NCBI RefSeq assembly: GCF_001423905.1
Contig: NZ_LMPQ01000010.1
Coordinates: 845,332-909,331 of the forward strand
Direction of reading: 5' to 3'
DNA length: 64,000 bases
From: Frigoribacterium sp. Leaf186
GTDB lineage: Bacteria > Actinomycetota > Actinomycetes > Actinomycetales > Microbacteriaceae
Of this stretch, positions 1-8,837 are shown in pieces. The notes below the pieces were generated by a model. It was given only the letters and a program-made list of their open reading frames with translations. It was not told where the DNA came from and made no database searches. Each line of letters starts with the position of its first letter. Positions within the stretch are counted from its first letter, which is position 1. The position numbers were made by a program, and so were the translations under genes.

Positions 1-94
1 CGAGTCCCGGTTCGTTACCCGCTCGTGATCTTCACCCCCGAACGAGGGCCAGCCCCCGGGCCCACGCGGAAGAGGCACACAGGCCGCACGCGCG

Positions 95-135
95 GGAGGC
101 GCGGTGCCGGTCCTCGAGACCGGCACCGCGCCTCC
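95..135. terminator. Perfect GC-rich hairpin built from the GGAGGCGCGG motif
   Basis: An 18-bp perfect stem (95-112 with 118-135) encloses a 5-nt loop. Each arm carries the dispersed motif GGAGGCGCGGTGCCGG. It sits 23 bp past the stop codon of the leftward hydrolase gene, so a transcription-termination role is inferred. There is no T-run, as is common in high-GC actinobacteria. The remaining bases of 1-158 show no gene. Confidence 0.6.
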
Positions 136-158
136 TGGGGGTCGCGTCGCGAAGAGTG

Positions 159-995
159 TTACTTCTTCAGGAACTCCAGCACCACGCGGTTGAACTCCTC
201 GGCGTCGCTGACGTTGGCACCGTGCGGTGCGCCCTCGATGACGTGCAGCTCCGAGCCCGCGACGGCGGCGTGCGTGCGGGCGCCCGACCCCTCGTAGGGA
301 ACCGTCGCGTCGCCGTCACCGTGGATGACCAGCGTCGGCACGGTGACCTTGGTCAGGTCGTCACGGAAGTCGGTGTTCGCGAACGAGGCCATGGCCTCGA
401 GGGCGGCGGGCTTCGAGGCCTGCTTGGCGAGGCGCAGGGCGTCCTGGCGGTCGGCCTCGGACACCTTGAGCACACCGTCGACCGAGAAGAAGCCGGTCGT
501 GAACTCGTCGTAGAACGAGTCCTCGTCCTTGGTCAGGCCGGCTGTCATGTCGGCGGCGGCCTCCTTGGTGAGGGGGCCGTCCGGGTTGTCGTCGGTCTTC
601 ATCAGGTACGGCGGCACGGCCGAGGCGAAGACGACGCTGTGCAGGCGCTCGGCGCCGTACTTGCTGAAGTAACGGGCGACCTCGCCGCCACCCATCGAGA
701 AGCCGACGAGCGTGACGTCCTGCAGGTCGAGTTCGGTGAGGACGGTGTGCAGGTCCTCGGTGAGGTGGTCGTAGTCGTAGCCGGTCTTGGGCTTGTCGCT
801 GCGTCCGAAACCGCGGCGGTCGTAGGTCACGACGCGGTAGCCGGCCTCGACGAACGCGGGGACCTGCTTGCTCCAGGACTCGCCCGACAGGGGCCAGCCG
901 TGGATGAGGACGACGGTGCGGCCCGAGCCGCCGGTGTCGTCGACGTGGAGGTTCGTGTCCTTGAAGAGGCCGTGGTGTGCGGTGATCTCGGTCAT
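159..995 (-). CDS. Alpha/beta hydrolase, non-heme chloroperoxidase type
   Basis: The 278-residue protein has the alpha/beta-hydrolase fold order. The oxyanion segment LIHGWPLSG is near residue 30, the nucleophile elbow GFSMGGG carries Ser100, the acid is Asp229 in IHGDGDATVP, and His258 lies in GAPHGAN. Length and motifs match cofactor-free haloperoxidases and esterases of the CPO family. In vivo these are usually esterases or perhydrolases, so the physiological substrate is unknown. The reading frame stays open upstream to about 1451, but the ATG at 995 was chosen because it starts the conserved domain and is preceded by a purine-rich GGGAGAGAGAAGG. No signal peptide is visible, so it is cytoplasmic. 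It is monocistronic and divergent from the copper operon, and a motif hairpin follows it. Confidence 0.9.
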   Translation of the reverse strand: MTEITAHHGLFKDTNLHVDDTGGSGRTVVLIHGWPLSGESWSKQVPAFVEAGYRVVTYDRRGFGRSDKPKTGYDYDHLTEDLHTVLTELDLQDVTLVGFSMGGGEVARYFSKYGAERLHSVVFASAVPPYLMKTDDNPDGPLTKEAAADMTAGLTKDEDSFYDEFTTGFFSVDGVLKVSEADRQDALRLAKQASKPAALEAMASFANTDFRDDLTKVTVPTLVIHGDGDATVPYEGSGARTHAAVAGSELHVIEGAPHGANVSDAEEFNRVVLEFLKK

Positions 996-1123
996 GGTCG
1001 GGTGCCTTCTCTCTCCCGCCGGGTGGGCGGGCTCCCCTCTGTTCGTAGTCCGCGTCACCGGGCGCCGCCTCGACGCGGAGGCTTCTCGGAGGTGGGGGAC
1101 AACCGGCCGAGCCCCTGGCCGTG

Positions 1124-1140
1124 ATACCCCTAGGGGGTAT
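1124..1140. promoter_or_regulatory. CsoR-type copper operator overlapping the copZA promoter
   Basis: The palindrome ATACCCCTAGGGGGTAT matches the G/C-tract operator known for CsoR copper repressors. A -10-like TATAAC (1138-1143) overlaps its right edge, so bound repressor would block RNA polymerase until Cu(I) is present. No csoR gene is in the window, so the repressor must be encoded elsewhere. The copZ start codon is 30 bp downstream. Confidence 0.85.
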
Positions 1141-1169
1141 AACCTGAGGGCCGATCGAGAGGACCGCGC

Positions 1170-1397
1170 ATGACCGACTCCACCATCACCACCCTGCAGG
1201 TCGACGGCATGACCTGCGAGCACTGCGTCGCCAGCGTCACCGAAGAGCTCTCCGAGGTCGACGGCGTCGACTCGGTCGAGGTCGACCTGAACCCGGGAGG
1301 CGCGTCGACCGTCTCGGTCTCGGCCGACGCCACCGTCGAGCACGACCAGCTGCGGGCCGCCGTCGAAGAGGCCGGCTACCAGCTGTCCGCACGATGA
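1170..1397 (+). CDS. copZ: Copper chaperone, HMA domain
   Basis: The 75-residue protein is a single heavy-metal-associated domain. The metal-binding motif GMTCEHC lies near residue 14, followed by the beta-alpha-beta-beta-alpha-beta pattern of CopZ/Atx1 chaperones. It would carry Cu(I) in the cytoplasm to the adjacent ATPase. A GAGAGGA ribosome site precedes the ATG. The stop codon overlaps the copA start (ATGA), so the two genes are translationally coupled under the CsoR-like operator just upstream. Confidence 0.93.
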   Translation: MTDSTITTLQVDGMTCEHCVASVTEELSEVDGVDSVEVDLNPGGASTVSVSADATVEHDQLRAAVEEAGYQLSAR

Positions 1398-3841
1398 CCA
1401 CCGCAGGAGGCGCGGGTCGGCCGGGCGGGAGCGTCCCGCGGGCCACCGCACCGCTCGACGCGGCCGAGCGCGACGCCGTGAAGCCGGACGCCGTGCAGCC
1501 GGGCGCCGTGCAGCTCGACATCAGCGGCATGACCTGCGCCTCCTGCGCGAACCGCATCGAGCGCAAGCTCAACAAGTTGCCCGGCGTCGAGGCGTCGGTG
1601 AACTACGCCACCGAGAAGGCCCACGTGCGGGTCGTGGCCGGTGCGGCCGACGAGGCACGCGACGGCGGCCCCGGGGTGCCCGACGTCGCGGCGCTCATCG
1701 CCACGGTGGCCGCGGCGGGGTACGGGGCCACCGTGCCCGCGCCTCCTGCGTCCTCGCCCGACGGCGCGTCCGGCGCGGACGGCGTCGCCCCCGACGCCCG
1801 GGCCGCCGAGGTCGACGCGCTGCGGCACCGCACCCTGGTCAGCGCCGCCCTGGCGCTGCCGGTCGTCGTGCTCTCGATGGTGCCGGCGCTGCAGTTCACG
1901 AACTGGCAGTGGCTCGCGCTGACCCTGGCGGCGCCGGTCGCCGTCTGGGGCGCCTGGCCGTTCCACCGCGCCGCCGCCGTGAACGCGCGGCACGGTGCCG
2001 CCACCATGGACACCCTCGTCAGCGTCGGCGTGATCGCCGCATTCGCCTGGTCGCTCTGGGCGCTCTTCTTCGGCGACGCCGGTCGACCCGGCATGCACAT
2101 GTCGTTCAGCCTGGTCGCGACGCACGGCGGCCCGACCGAGATCTACCTCGAGGTCGCCGCGGCGGTGACGGTGTTCATCCTGCTCGGGCGCTGGCTCGAG
2201 GCCCGCGCCAAGCGTCGCTCGGGCGAGGCCCTGCGCGCCCTGCTCGAGCTCGGCGCGAAGGAGGCCACCGTGCTGCGCGACGGTCAGGAGGCGCGGGTCG
2301 CCACCGCGAGCCTGGTGCCCGGCGACCTCGTGGTCGTCCGTCCCGGAGAGTCGATCGCCAGCGACGCCCTCGTGCGCGAGGGCACCTCGGCCGTCGACCT
2401 GAGCATGCTCACCGGCGAGTCCGTGCCCGTCGAGGTCGGCCCGGGCGACCGCGTCGTCGGGGCCACGCTCAACGTCGGCGGGCGCCTGCTCGTCGAGATC
2501 ACCCGCGTCGGCGCCGACACCGAGCTCGCCCGCCTGGGCCGCCTCGTCGAGGAGGCCCAGAGCGGCAAGGCCGAGGTGCAACGGCTGGCTGACCGGGTGT
2601 CGGCCGTGTTCGTGCCGGTCGTCATCGGGCTGGCCGTGCTGACCTTCGTGGGCTGGCTGGCGTTCGGCGGGCTGGTCGGCGGATCGGTCGCCGGCGGTGC
2701 GGCGGGCGGGGCCGGCGGGTTCTTCACCGGGTCGCTGCAGACCGCGTTCACCGCCGCCGTCGCCACGCTGATCATCGCCTGCCCGTGCGCGCTGGGGCTC
2801 GCGACGCCGACCGCCCTGCTGGTCGGCACGGGCCGCGGCTCGCAGCTCGGCATCGTGATCCGCGGGCCGCAGGTGCTCGAGCGCACCCGGACGGTCGACA
2901 CGATCGTCCTCGACAAGACCGGCACGGTCACGACCGGGCGCATGGGCGTGCGCGAGGTGGTCGAGGGCGAGGCCGGTGCCGACGACGTCCTGGCCCGGGC
3001 CGCCGCCGTCGAGTCCGGATCGGAGCACCCCGTCGCCCGCGCCGTCGAGGCCGAGGCAGCCCGCCGTGGCGTCCGCGTCCCACCCGCCGAGCAGTTCGCC
3101 GCGCACGCCGGTGCCGGCGTGCAGGCCCTGGTCGACGGCACGCTCGTGCTGGTGGGCCGCCCCGAGTGGCTGGCCGACGAGTGGTCGGTCACCGCGCCTC
3201 CTGAGCTCGAGGCGGCGTTCGCCGCGGCCGAGGCGACCGGGGCGACCCCCGTCGCCGTCGCCTGGGACGGCGTCGTGCGCGGAGTCGTCACGGTCGCCGA
3301 CACCGTCAAGCCGGGTGCGCGCGAGGCCGTCGAGCGCTTCCGCCGCCTCGGCCTGACGCCGGTGCTGCTGACCGGCGACAACGAGGGCGCGGCCCGACAC
3401 GTCGCGCGGCAGGTCGGCATCGACGCCGCCGACGTCGTCGCCCGCGCGACCCCCCGGCAGAAGGTGGAGGCGGTGGCCCGGTTGCAGGCGGACGGTCACG
3501 TCGTCGCGATGGTCGGCGACGGCGTCAACGACGCGGCCGCACTCGCCACGGCCGACCTCGGCATCGCGCTGGGCACCGGCACGGACGCGGCGATCGCGGC
3601 GGGCGACCTCACCGTCGTCAGCGGCGAGCTGGGCGGAGTGGCCGACGCGATCCGGCTGTCGCGGGCGACCCTCGGCACCATCAAGGGCAACCTGTTCTGG
3701 GCCTTCGCGTACAACGTCGCGGCGATCCCGGTGGCGATGCTCGGGCTGCTCAACCCCGTGCTGGCGGGCGCGGCGATGGCGGCGTCGTCGGTGTTCGTCG
3801 TGACGAACAGCCTGCGCCTGCGGAGGTTCCGCGCCGGCTGA
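1394..3841 (+). CDS. copA: Copper-exporting P1B-type ATPase
   Basis: The 815-residue protein pumps Cu(I) out of the cytoplasm using ATP. An N-terminal HMA domain carries GMTCASC near residues 45-51. It is followed by the membrane helices, the actuator TGES near 340, the transmembrane metal site CPC in [12 protein letters not shown] near 462, the phosphorylation motif DKTGT near 507, the [12 protein letters not shown] motif of heavy-metal pumps near 544, and the hinge GDGVND near 706. CPC with HP defines the P1B-1 copper type. It overlaps copZ by four bases. Two copies of the dispersed GGAGGCGCGGGTCG motif fall inside the coding frame, near residues 5 and 298. Confidence 0.95.
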   Translation: MTTAGGAGRPGGSVPRATAPLDAAERDAVKPDAVQPGAVQLDISGMTCASCANRIERKLNKLPGVEASVNYATEKAHVRVVAGAADEARDGGPGVPDVAALIATVAAAGYGATVPAPPASSPDGASGADGVAPDARAAEVDALRHRTLVSAALALPVVVLSMVPALQFTNWQWLALTLAAPVAVWGAWPFHRAAAVNARHGAATMDTLVSVGVIAAFAWSLWALFFGDAGRPGMHMSFSLVATHGGPTEIYLEVAAAVTVFILLGRWLEARAKRRSGEALRALLELGAKEATVLRDGQEARVATASLVPGDLVVVRPGESIASDALVREGTSAVDLSMLTGESVPVEVGPGDRVVGATLNVGGRLLVEITRVGADTELARLGRLVEEAQSGKAEVQRLADRVSAVFVPVVIGLAVLTFVGWLAFGGLVGGSVAGGAAGGAGGFFTGSLQTAFTAAVATLIIACPCALGLATPTALLVGTGRGSQLGIVIRGPQVLERTRTVDTIVLDKTGTVTTGRMGVREVVEGEAGADDVLARAAAVESGSEHPVARAVEAEAARRGVRVPPAEQFAAHAGAGVQALVDGTLVLVGRPEWLADEWSVTAPPELEAAFAAAEATGATPVAVAWDGVVRGVVTVADTVKPGAREAVERFRRLGLTPVLLTGDNEGAARHVARQVGIDAADVVARATPRQKVEAVARLQADGHVVAMVGDGVNDAAALATADLGIALGTGTDAAIAAGDLTVVSGELGGVADAIRLSRATLGTIKGNLFWAFAYNVAAIPVAMLGLLNPVLAGAAMAASSVFVVTNSLRLRRFRAG

Positions 3842-3874
3842 GCGGCTGCGTGCGGCGCGCTGCGCAAGCGGCTC

Positions 3875-3944
3875 GTGTCGCACCGCCGGCTGGACGTCGC
3901 ACCGCCTCGTTCGGCGGTGCGTTGCTCACCTCGCGGTGCGACAC
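3875..3944. repeat. Nested-palindrome element A
   Basis: The arms at 3875-3906 and 3913-3944 are inverted copies around a 6-nt loop. Each arm contains two copies of a word close to GTCGCACCGCC separated by about 10 nt. Outer and inner words pair perfectly (12 and 8 bp) while the middle is diverged. It lies just past the copA stop, in a 437-bp gene-free gap. Confidence 0.7.
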
Positions 3945-4036
3945 CCACTCGCCGCCAGTCGATCCCCGTGGATCGACGACCGATATGTAAAATGGTTGTC
4001 GGGTGTCGTCATCGCCGGAACGGCCCCCGGGCATGG

Positions 4037-4072
4037 CGAAGCCCGAGACCGTCCAACCGATCTCGGGCTTCG
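4037..4072. terminator. Intergenic 12-bp stem-loop
   Basis: A perfect 12-bp stem, CGAAGCCCGAGA with its complement, encloses a 12-nt loop. It lies in the gap after copA and could end copZA transcripts. No T-run follows. An AT-richer stretch just upstream (3983-4000) could hold a promoter, so a small RNA ending here is an alternative. Confidence 0.45.
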
Positions 4073-4088
4073 ATGTGCTCTCCGTGAA

Positions 4089-4192
4089 GAGAACCAGGGA
4101 CCCAACAGAGATCCCGCTTCATCTGATCGGAAGTGTAATCCCATGACGATCGACGTGCAAACGTCCACGTCACGGGTGGGTCCCTGGCTCTC
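4089..4192. other. 104-bp segment bounded by 16-bp inverted repeats
   Basis: GAGAACCAGGGACCCA (4089-4104) and its complement with one mismatch (4177-4192) bound a 72-nt interior. The interior is less GC-rich and itself contains a GACGTG/CACGTC pair. No reading frame fits. It could be a structured RNA or the remnant of a small inverted-repeat element. Confidence 0.35.
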
Positions 4193-4265
4193 TCGCGGTG
4201 TCCGCCGGCGCGAACACCGAGAGGAGGAGGCGGATGTCCGAGGACGACCGCCGACCGGGCCCGCC

Positions 4266-4271
4266 TAGGGT
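4266..4271 (+). promoter_or_regulatory. -10 box TAGGGT of a leaderless promoter
   Basis: TAGGGT ends 7 nt before the ATG at 4279, the spacing expected when transcription starts at or next to the start codon. Confidence 0.5.
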
Positions 4272-4278
4272 GAGGCGC

Positions 4279-4554
4279 ATGATCATCTTCGGCACCAAGG
4301 GCACGAGTGCCCTGCTCGGCGTCCTCTTCTTCGTCTGCCGGGTCTGCGGCAACGAGGCTGCGCAGCGCCTGGTCAAGCACCGTCGATGGTTCACGCTGTT
4401 CTTCATCCCGGTGATCCCGTACTCGACGAAGCACGTCTACACCTGCGCCTACTGCGGGGCGGGCACCGAGCTCGACGCCGAGGCCGCGGGCCGGTTCCAG
4501 GCCGACGCCGAGCACGCGGCGGCGACCCGCGGCGGCCCGCAGCAGCAGGGCTGA
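4279..4554 (+). CDS. Zinc-ribbon family protein
   Basis: The 91-residue protein starts MIIFGTKG, as small actinobacterial zinc-ribbon proteins do. It has a CxxC pair (CRVCGNE), a hydrophobic stretch WFTLFFIPVIPY and a second CxxC pair (CAYCGAG), giving a four-cysteine zinc site around a short membrane-interacting segment. The ATG at 4279 follows a leaderless -10 box. An upstream in-frame ATG at 4234 has a strong GAGGAGG site and would add 15 residues, so both starts are possible. The function of the family is unknown. The C-terminus is low-complexity Ala/Gln. Confidence 0.75.
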   Translation: MIIFGTKGTSALLGVLFFVCRVCGNEAAQRLVKHRRWFTLFFIPVIPYSTKHVYTCAYCGAGTELDAEAAGRFQADAEHAAATRGGPQQQG

Positions 4555-4572
4555 GGCCGCGACCGGGTACCG

Positions 4573-4630
4573 CGCCACGAAGTGGACACCGCGCCATGAC
4601 ATGTCGTGGTGCCGTGTCCACGTCGTGGCG
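4573..4630. repeat. Nested-palindrome element B
   Basis: Two 29-nt arms (4573-4601 and 4602-4630) are inverted copies with 25 of 29 positions paired and no loop. Each arm is CGCCACGA, then a GTGGACA-containing spacer, then a second CGCC-type word. It lies between the convergent zinc-ribbon gene and the leftward 80-residue gene, where it could also terminate both transcripts. Confidence 0.75.
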
Positions 4631-4647
4631 TGGTGCGGTCGGGGTGG

Positions 4648-4890
4648 TCAGGGCAGCGCGCGATACCAGCCGGCCACGCGGGCACGCAGGCCGACGCGGT
4701 AGGGCCGGCGCCGCGCCTCCTCGGGGGTGTCGTCGTCCGGAGCCGGAGCGAAGCCGACGGTCGCACACGCCGTGCAGACGAGCACGTGACGGTGCACCGA
4801 GAGGGCCGTGCCGTAGAACGGGTTCGGCTCGCGCCGGGTCGGTGCCGAGCAGAGGGTGCACGGGGGCAGCGCCTCGTCACCCGTCCGCAT
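4648..4890 (-). CDS. Small protein with two CxxC pairs
   Basis: The 80-residue protein has CTLC near residue 11 and CTAC near residue 39, spaced as in a zinc ribbon, followed by an acidic then arginine-rich tail. I do not recognise a family. The frame extends far upstream through sequence antisense to the ROK gene, so the start was set at the ATG at 4890. A GTG six bases further upstream is equally possible. It is divergent from the ROK regulator and the gap contains one GGAGGCGCGGGTCG motif. A role is not inferred. Confidence 0.55.
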   Translation of the reverse strand: MRTGDEALPPCTLCSAPTRREPNPFYGTALSVHRHVLVCTACATVGFAPAPDDDTPEEARRRPYRVGLRARVAGWYRALP

Positions 4891-5023
4891 CGCCACACCT
4901 GATGTTCGGCCATCGGGTGGCGGTTCGTTGTCCCCCACTTCGGGTGCCGGGGTACGCCGCGGGGCGGCGACGACCCGCCGACCGGGCCGCGGGGCCGGAG
5001 TCAGGAGGCGCGGGTCGGCTGCA

Positions 5024-5029
5024 TAGGAT
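5024..5029 (+). promoter_or_regulatory. -10 box TAGGAT of a leaderless promoter
   Basis: TAGGAT ends 6 nt before the GTG start of the ROK regulator at 5036. No Shine-Dalgarno sequence is present, which supports leaderless translation. Confidence 0.6.
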
Positions 5030-5035
5030 CGTCGC

Positions 5036-6265
5036 GTGACGGACTCCCGCGACACCGGCGCCGCACGGCCCTCCGCCGTCGGAGCGGCCGACCCGCACCC
5101 CCGCCCCGGAGTCGACGGCTGGGCCCCGCTCGCCGGCAGCGCGCAGGCCGTGGTGCTCGAGATCCTCGTGCACGGCCCCCGCCCCCGGACGCAGCTCGCC
5201 GAGCGCCTCGGCCTCTCGGGCCCGAGCCTCACGCGCATCACCAAGCCCCTGCTCGAGAGCGGCCTGCTCGTCGAGCGTGCCTCCCGGGCCGCCTCGGGCT
5301 CGGGCCGGCCGGCGATCCCGCTCGACCTAGACCCCGACGCGCACCACTTCGTGGGCGTCAAGCTGACCCACGACCGCCTCTTCGTCGTCGTCACCGACCA
5401 ACGGGGCGAGGTGCTGTCCGAACGCGACGAGCGCCTCCCCGCCCCGTCACCCGACGCCGTCGTCGCCCAGATCGCCCGGGTCGTGAGCCGTGCCCGCGAC
5501 CAGGACGACCGCATCCGTGCGCTGGGGGTCACCGTGGGTGGGCAGGTCGTCGACCGGGCCGTGGTCCGGCACGCGCCCTTCCTCGGCTGGGACGACGTGC
5601 CGCTCGCCGAACGGGTGACCGCCGCGGCCGGCCTGCCGACCTGGGTCGAGAACGACGTGCGCGCGCTCACGCAGGCCGAGCTCTGGTTCGGCGAGGGCCG
5701 CGGGCTGCGCTCGTTCGCGCTCGTCACGATCGGTGCCGGGGTCGGCCTCGGCCTCGTCGCCGCGGGCGAGGTGCTGGGCGGGGCGCACTCGTCGGCGGGC
5801 AGCATCGGCCACCAGCGCGTCGTCGTGCCGGCAGCTGTCCCGTCCGTCGCGCCCGCCCCCACCTGCGACCTCGGCCACCACGACTGCGCCGGAGCCTTCG
5901 TCACGGTGTCCGCCGTCGAAGCCGCCGCTGCTCGGGCCCTCGGCCGCTCGGTCGGCTACGACGACCTGCTCGACCTCGCCGCCGACGGGCACCAGGAGGC
6001 GCGGGTCGTCGTCGACGCCGCCGCCGACGTCCTGGGTCAGCTGATCGCCGGCGTCCTCAACGTGCTCGACCCCGAGGCGGTCCTGCTGTCGGGTGAGGGA
6101 GTGCGGCTCGCGACGGTCGCCGCCGCCGCGGTCGACCGCGCGATCGCGAGCAGCACGCACCAGTCGACGCCCGCACCCCGACTCGTCGTCCAGCGGTTCC
6201 GCTTCGACGAGTGGGCCCGGGGCGCCGCTGCCGTCGCGATCCAGATGCACGCGCTCGGTCGCTGA
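5036..6265 (+). CDS. ROK-family transcriptional regulator
   Basis: The 409-residue protein has an N-terminal winged helix (about residues 40-85, with GPSLTRITKPLLESGLL as the recognition region) and a C-terminal ROK sugar-kinase-like fold. The latter includes an NDVRA segment and a cysteine/histidine segment CDLGHHDC where ROK proteins bind zinc. Such proteins repress sugar genes and are released by a sugar or sugar phosphate. It is convergent with an alpha-galactosidase gene, so galactoside control is the natural inference. The inverted repeat at 8782-8800 ahead of that gene is the best operator candidate. The GTG start is set by the adjacent -10 box. Confidence 0.88.
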   Translation: MTDSRDTGAARPSAVGAADPHPRPGVDGWAPLAGSAQAVVLEILVHGPRPRTQLAERLGLSGPSLTRITKPLLESGLLVERASRAASGSGRPAIPLDLDPDAHHFVGVKLTHDRLFVVVTDQRGEVLSERDERLPAPSPDAVVAQIARVVSRARDQDDRIRALGVTVGGQVVDRAVVRHAPFLGWDDVPLAERVTAAAGLPTWVENDVRALTQAELWFGEGRGLRSFALVTIGAGVGLGLVAAGEVLGGAHSSAGSIGHQRVVVPAAVPSVAPAPTCDLGHHDCAGAFVTVSAVEAAAARALGRSVGYDDLLDLAADGHQEARVVVDAAADVLGQLIAGVLNVLDPEAVLLSGEGVRLATVAAAAVDRAIASSTHQSTPAPRLVVQRFRFDEWARGAAAVAIQMHALGR

Positions 6266-6371
6266 GAGCGTCCGCCGCGCTCGCCGCGCCGGCCGTCCTC
6301 GGAGCGCCACCCGCGCCTCCTGCGGGCCCCGCGCCTCACGTCCGCCGCGCTCGCCGCGCTCGCCGCGCGGA

Positions 6372-6431
6372 GAACCCCGAACACGAAGGCGAACCCCGAT
6401 CGATCGGGGTTCGTCTTCGTGTTCGGGGTTC
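6372..6431. repeat. Nested-palindrome element C, between convergent genes
   Basis: Arms 6372-6399 and 6404-6431 pair at 27 of 28 positions around TCGA. Each arm is GAACCCCGA, then a 10-nt spacer, then GAACCCCGA. It lies between the 3' ends of the convergent ROK and GH36 genes, so it is well placed as a bidirectional terminator. It is the best-preserved copy in the window and belongs to the GAACCC subtype with elements G and I. Confidence 0.85.
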
Positions 6432-6446
6432 ATCGCCCCGCACCCC

Positions 6447-8759
6447 TCACCCCTCGGCGGTGACCCGCAACAGCACCACCCGGTCGGGGAACGACGCAGG
6501 TGCCTGCAGCCCGACCACGGCCAGGGCGCGCCCGTCGAGCACGACGCCCGGGTACGAGCCGTCCGCGTCCGCCGCGCCCCACCACGGCGGCGGCGTCAGG
6601 CCGTGGTCGGGCGACCCGACGAGCACGGGGGCGACCCGGTAACGCCGTGACGGGTCGAGGCCGGGCAGGGGGACGCGGCCGAGCGGTGCGACGTCCGAGC
6701 GTCCGACGTACGCGAGGAAGAACAGCGCCTCGCTCGCGTCGGCCGCGACCGTGCCGTAGGTGAGCAACGACGGGTCGGCCTCGTCGACCCGCACGACGTC
6801 GCCCGTGTGCATCAGGTGGCGGTGCCGCTTGTAGAGGGCGATCCACTCGGCGAGGTCGCGGTTCTCGGCGTCGGTGGCCCGGGCGAGGTCCCACTCGATG
6901 CCGAGGTGGCCGAACAGGGCCGTGCCCGCCCGGAACGACAGCTCGTGCCAGCGGCCGGTCATGTGGCTGACGCCCGACGCGACGTGCGAGCCCAGCAGCT
7001 CGGGCGGCAGCAGCTGCATCGTCCACCGGTTCATCTGCTGCCGCTCGAGCGGGTCGATGCAGTCGCTGACCCAGACCCGGTCGGCCCGCTCGAGCACGCC
7101 CAGGTCGACGCGGGCGCCGCCGGACGAGCACGCCTCGATCTCGAGGCCGGCGAACCGCGCCTTGAGCTCGTCCATCAGCCGGTAGGCCGCCAGGGTCTGC
7201 TCGTGGACGCCCGCGGCGCCGGTCGGCCAGGTGCCGGCGTCGACCAGGTCGCGGTTGTGGTCCCACTTGAGGTAGGCGACGTCGTACTCGGTGAGGATCG
7301 CCGACATCTGGCCGAGCACGTGCGCGAACGCCTCGGGGTTGCCGAGGTCGAGCACCTGCTGGTCTCGCGACCGCGGGGGCAGGCGGTCGCCGGTCTGCAG
7401 GATCCACTCGGGGTGGGCGCGGGCCAGGTCGCTGTCCTCGTTCACCATCTCGGGCTCGAACCAGAGGCCGAACTCCATGCCGAGGCCGGTGACGTGGTCG
7501 ATCAGCGGAGCCAGGCCGTCGGGCCAGACGTCGGCGTCGACCACCCAGTCGCCGAGTCCGGCGTGGTCGTCACGTCGGCCGTGGAACCAGCCGTCGTCGA
7601 GCACGTACCGTTCGACGCCGAGGGCGGCGGCCCGGTCGGCGAGGTCGCGCAGGCGGGCCAGGTCGTGGTCGAAGTAGACGGCCTCCCACACGTTGATCGT
7701 CGTCGGGCGCGGGCGGGTCGGGTGCTGCTCGCGCGACCGCAGCCAGCGGTGGAACCGTCGGGCCTGGTCGTCGAGGCCGTCGCCGTACGAGGCGTACACC
7801 CAGGGGCTGCGGTACGACCCGCCGACCTCGAGTCGCACCTCGCCCGGCAGCAACAGTTCGCCGCCGCCGAGCACCTGCGTGCCGGTCGACAGCCGCTCGG
7901 CGTAGTGACGGTGGCCGCCGCTGAAGCCGACGTGCAGGCCCCAGACCTCCCCAGAGCCCGCCCCGAAGCCGAAGCCCGGCACGCCGACGCTCAGCACGGT
8001 GGCGGCGTCGGGGCCGGTGCGGCCCTTCCGCCCCTCGCGCTCGTGCACGCCGACGACGAGCTCGCGACGCTGCGGGGTGCGCTCCCTGCCCCAGCGGCCG
8101 GCGAAGTCGAGGACCTCGCGCGCCCGCGGCGGCACCGGCAGCGCCAGGTGCAGGTCGGTCACCGTGTAGACGTCGGCGGCCGCGCTCGCGGCGTGGGCCG
8201 CCGAGCTCGCGGTGCGGGCCGACGCGTTGCCCGCCCGGCCGGCCACGTTCGTCAGCTCGGCCCGCATGCGGACGAGCCCGCTCCCGGTGAGCTCGACCTC
8301 GAGCACGAGGGCGAGCCCGGCGACCTCGTCGTGCGCGCCGACCGTGACGAGGGCGGCGCCCGCGTCGATCAGCACGGGGCCCGAGGAGGCGCGGGTCGTC
8401 TCGGCCCCGCCCGTCACGTCGAACGCGTCGACCGTGAACCGCGGCGACCAGTCGGCGCCGTCGGACCGGTGGCCGCCGACTCCCGGCTTGCCCGACCAGC
8501 CCGCGTGGTGCTCGGGCAGGATCGCCAGGCGCACGGGTTCGTCCATCAGGTTGTTGACGTACGGCGGCACGGCCGCGGCCGCGAGCGACCGCACGTCGTC
8601 GACGTCCGGCCGGCCGAGGGCGGCACCCCAGTGCACGACCGAGGGCAGCCGCCCGGCGGTCACGTCGAGCAGCAGGCTGACGCCCGCGCTGCTCAGGTGG
8701 ACGAACGCGTCCGGTGCGCCCGAGGGTGCGACGGCGGGCGACGAGAGGGGGTGCGACAC
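6447..8759 (-). CDS. Alpha-galactosidase, glycoside hydrolase family 36
   Basis: The 770-residue enzyme hydrolyses alpha-1,6-linked galactose, as in melibiose and raffinose. An N-terminal beta-sandwich (about 1-330) precedes a TIM barrel with VLDDGWFHGRRDD, the nucleophile in YLKWDHNRD (Asp near 500) and the acid/base in WVSDCIDPLERQ (Asp near 565), then a C-terminal beta domain. These motifs and the length are typical of GH36. No signal peptide is present, so it acts in the cytoplasm on imported oligosaccharides. The GTG start has a GGAG site. The palindrome at 8782-8800 lies just upstream. Confidence 0.93.
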   Translation of the reverse strand: MSHPLSSPAVAPSGAPDAFVHLSSAGVSLLLDVTAGRLPSVVHWGAALGRPDVDDVRSLAAAAVPPYVNNLMDEPVRLAILPEHHAGWSGKPGVGGHRSDGADWSPRFTVDAFDVTGGAETTRASSGPVLIDAGAALVTVGAHDEVAGLALVLEVELTGSGLVRMRAELTNVAGRAGNASARTASSAAHAASAAADVYTVTDLHLALPVPPRAREVLDFAGRWGRERTPQRRELVVGVHEREGRKGRTGPDAATVLSVGVPGFGFGAGSGEVWGLHVGFSGGHRHYAERLSTGTQVLGGGELLLPGEVRLEVGGSYRSPWVYASYGDGLDDQARRFHRWLRSREQHPTRPRPTTINVWEAVYFDHDLARLRDLADRAAALGVERYVLDDGWFHGRRDDHAGLGDWVVDADVWPDGLAPLIDHVTGLGMEFGLWFEPEMVNEDSDLARAHPEWILQTGDRLPPRSRDQQVLDLGNPEAFAHVLGQMSAILTEYDVAYLKWDHNRDLVDAGTWPTGAAGVHEQTLAAYRLMDELKARFAGLEIEACSSGGARVDLGVLERADRVWVSDCIDPLERQQMNRWTMQLLPPELLGSHVASGVSHMTGRWHELSFRAGTALFGHLGIEWDLARATDAENRDLAEWIALYKRHRHLMHTGDVVRVDEADPSLLTYGTVAADASEALFFLAYVGRSDVAPLGRVPLPGLDPSRRYRVAPVLVGSPDHGLTPPPWWGAADADGSYPGVVLDGRALAVVGLQAPASFPDRVVLLRVTAEG

Positions 8760-8781
8760 GGTGGCTCCAGACGGCGAGACT

Positions 8782-8800
8782 TACTTTCGTCCTGAAAGTA
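8782..8800. promoter_or_regulatory. Inverted-repeat operator ahead of the alpha-galactosidase
   Basis: TACTTTC-GTCCT-GAAAGTA is a perfect 7-bp inverted repeat 22 bp upstream of the GTG start. A sugar-responsive repressor, probably the ROK protein encoded at 5036, is the likely ligand. That link is inferred from position only. Confidence 0.6.
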
Positions 8801-8837
8801 TCCCCGACGTCGAGCCGACGTCACAACCCCGTCGGGG

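Noticed and set aside
1376-3883. An 835-codon frame antisense to copA
   Set aside because: copA has all P1B-ATPase motifs. The antisense product is low-complexity Arg/Gly/Ala and arises from third-position GC bias.
4089-4192. Possible tRNA or known small RNA
   Set aside because: No cloverleaf, T-loop or CCA end can be folded from the segment. Only the outer inverted repeat is clear.
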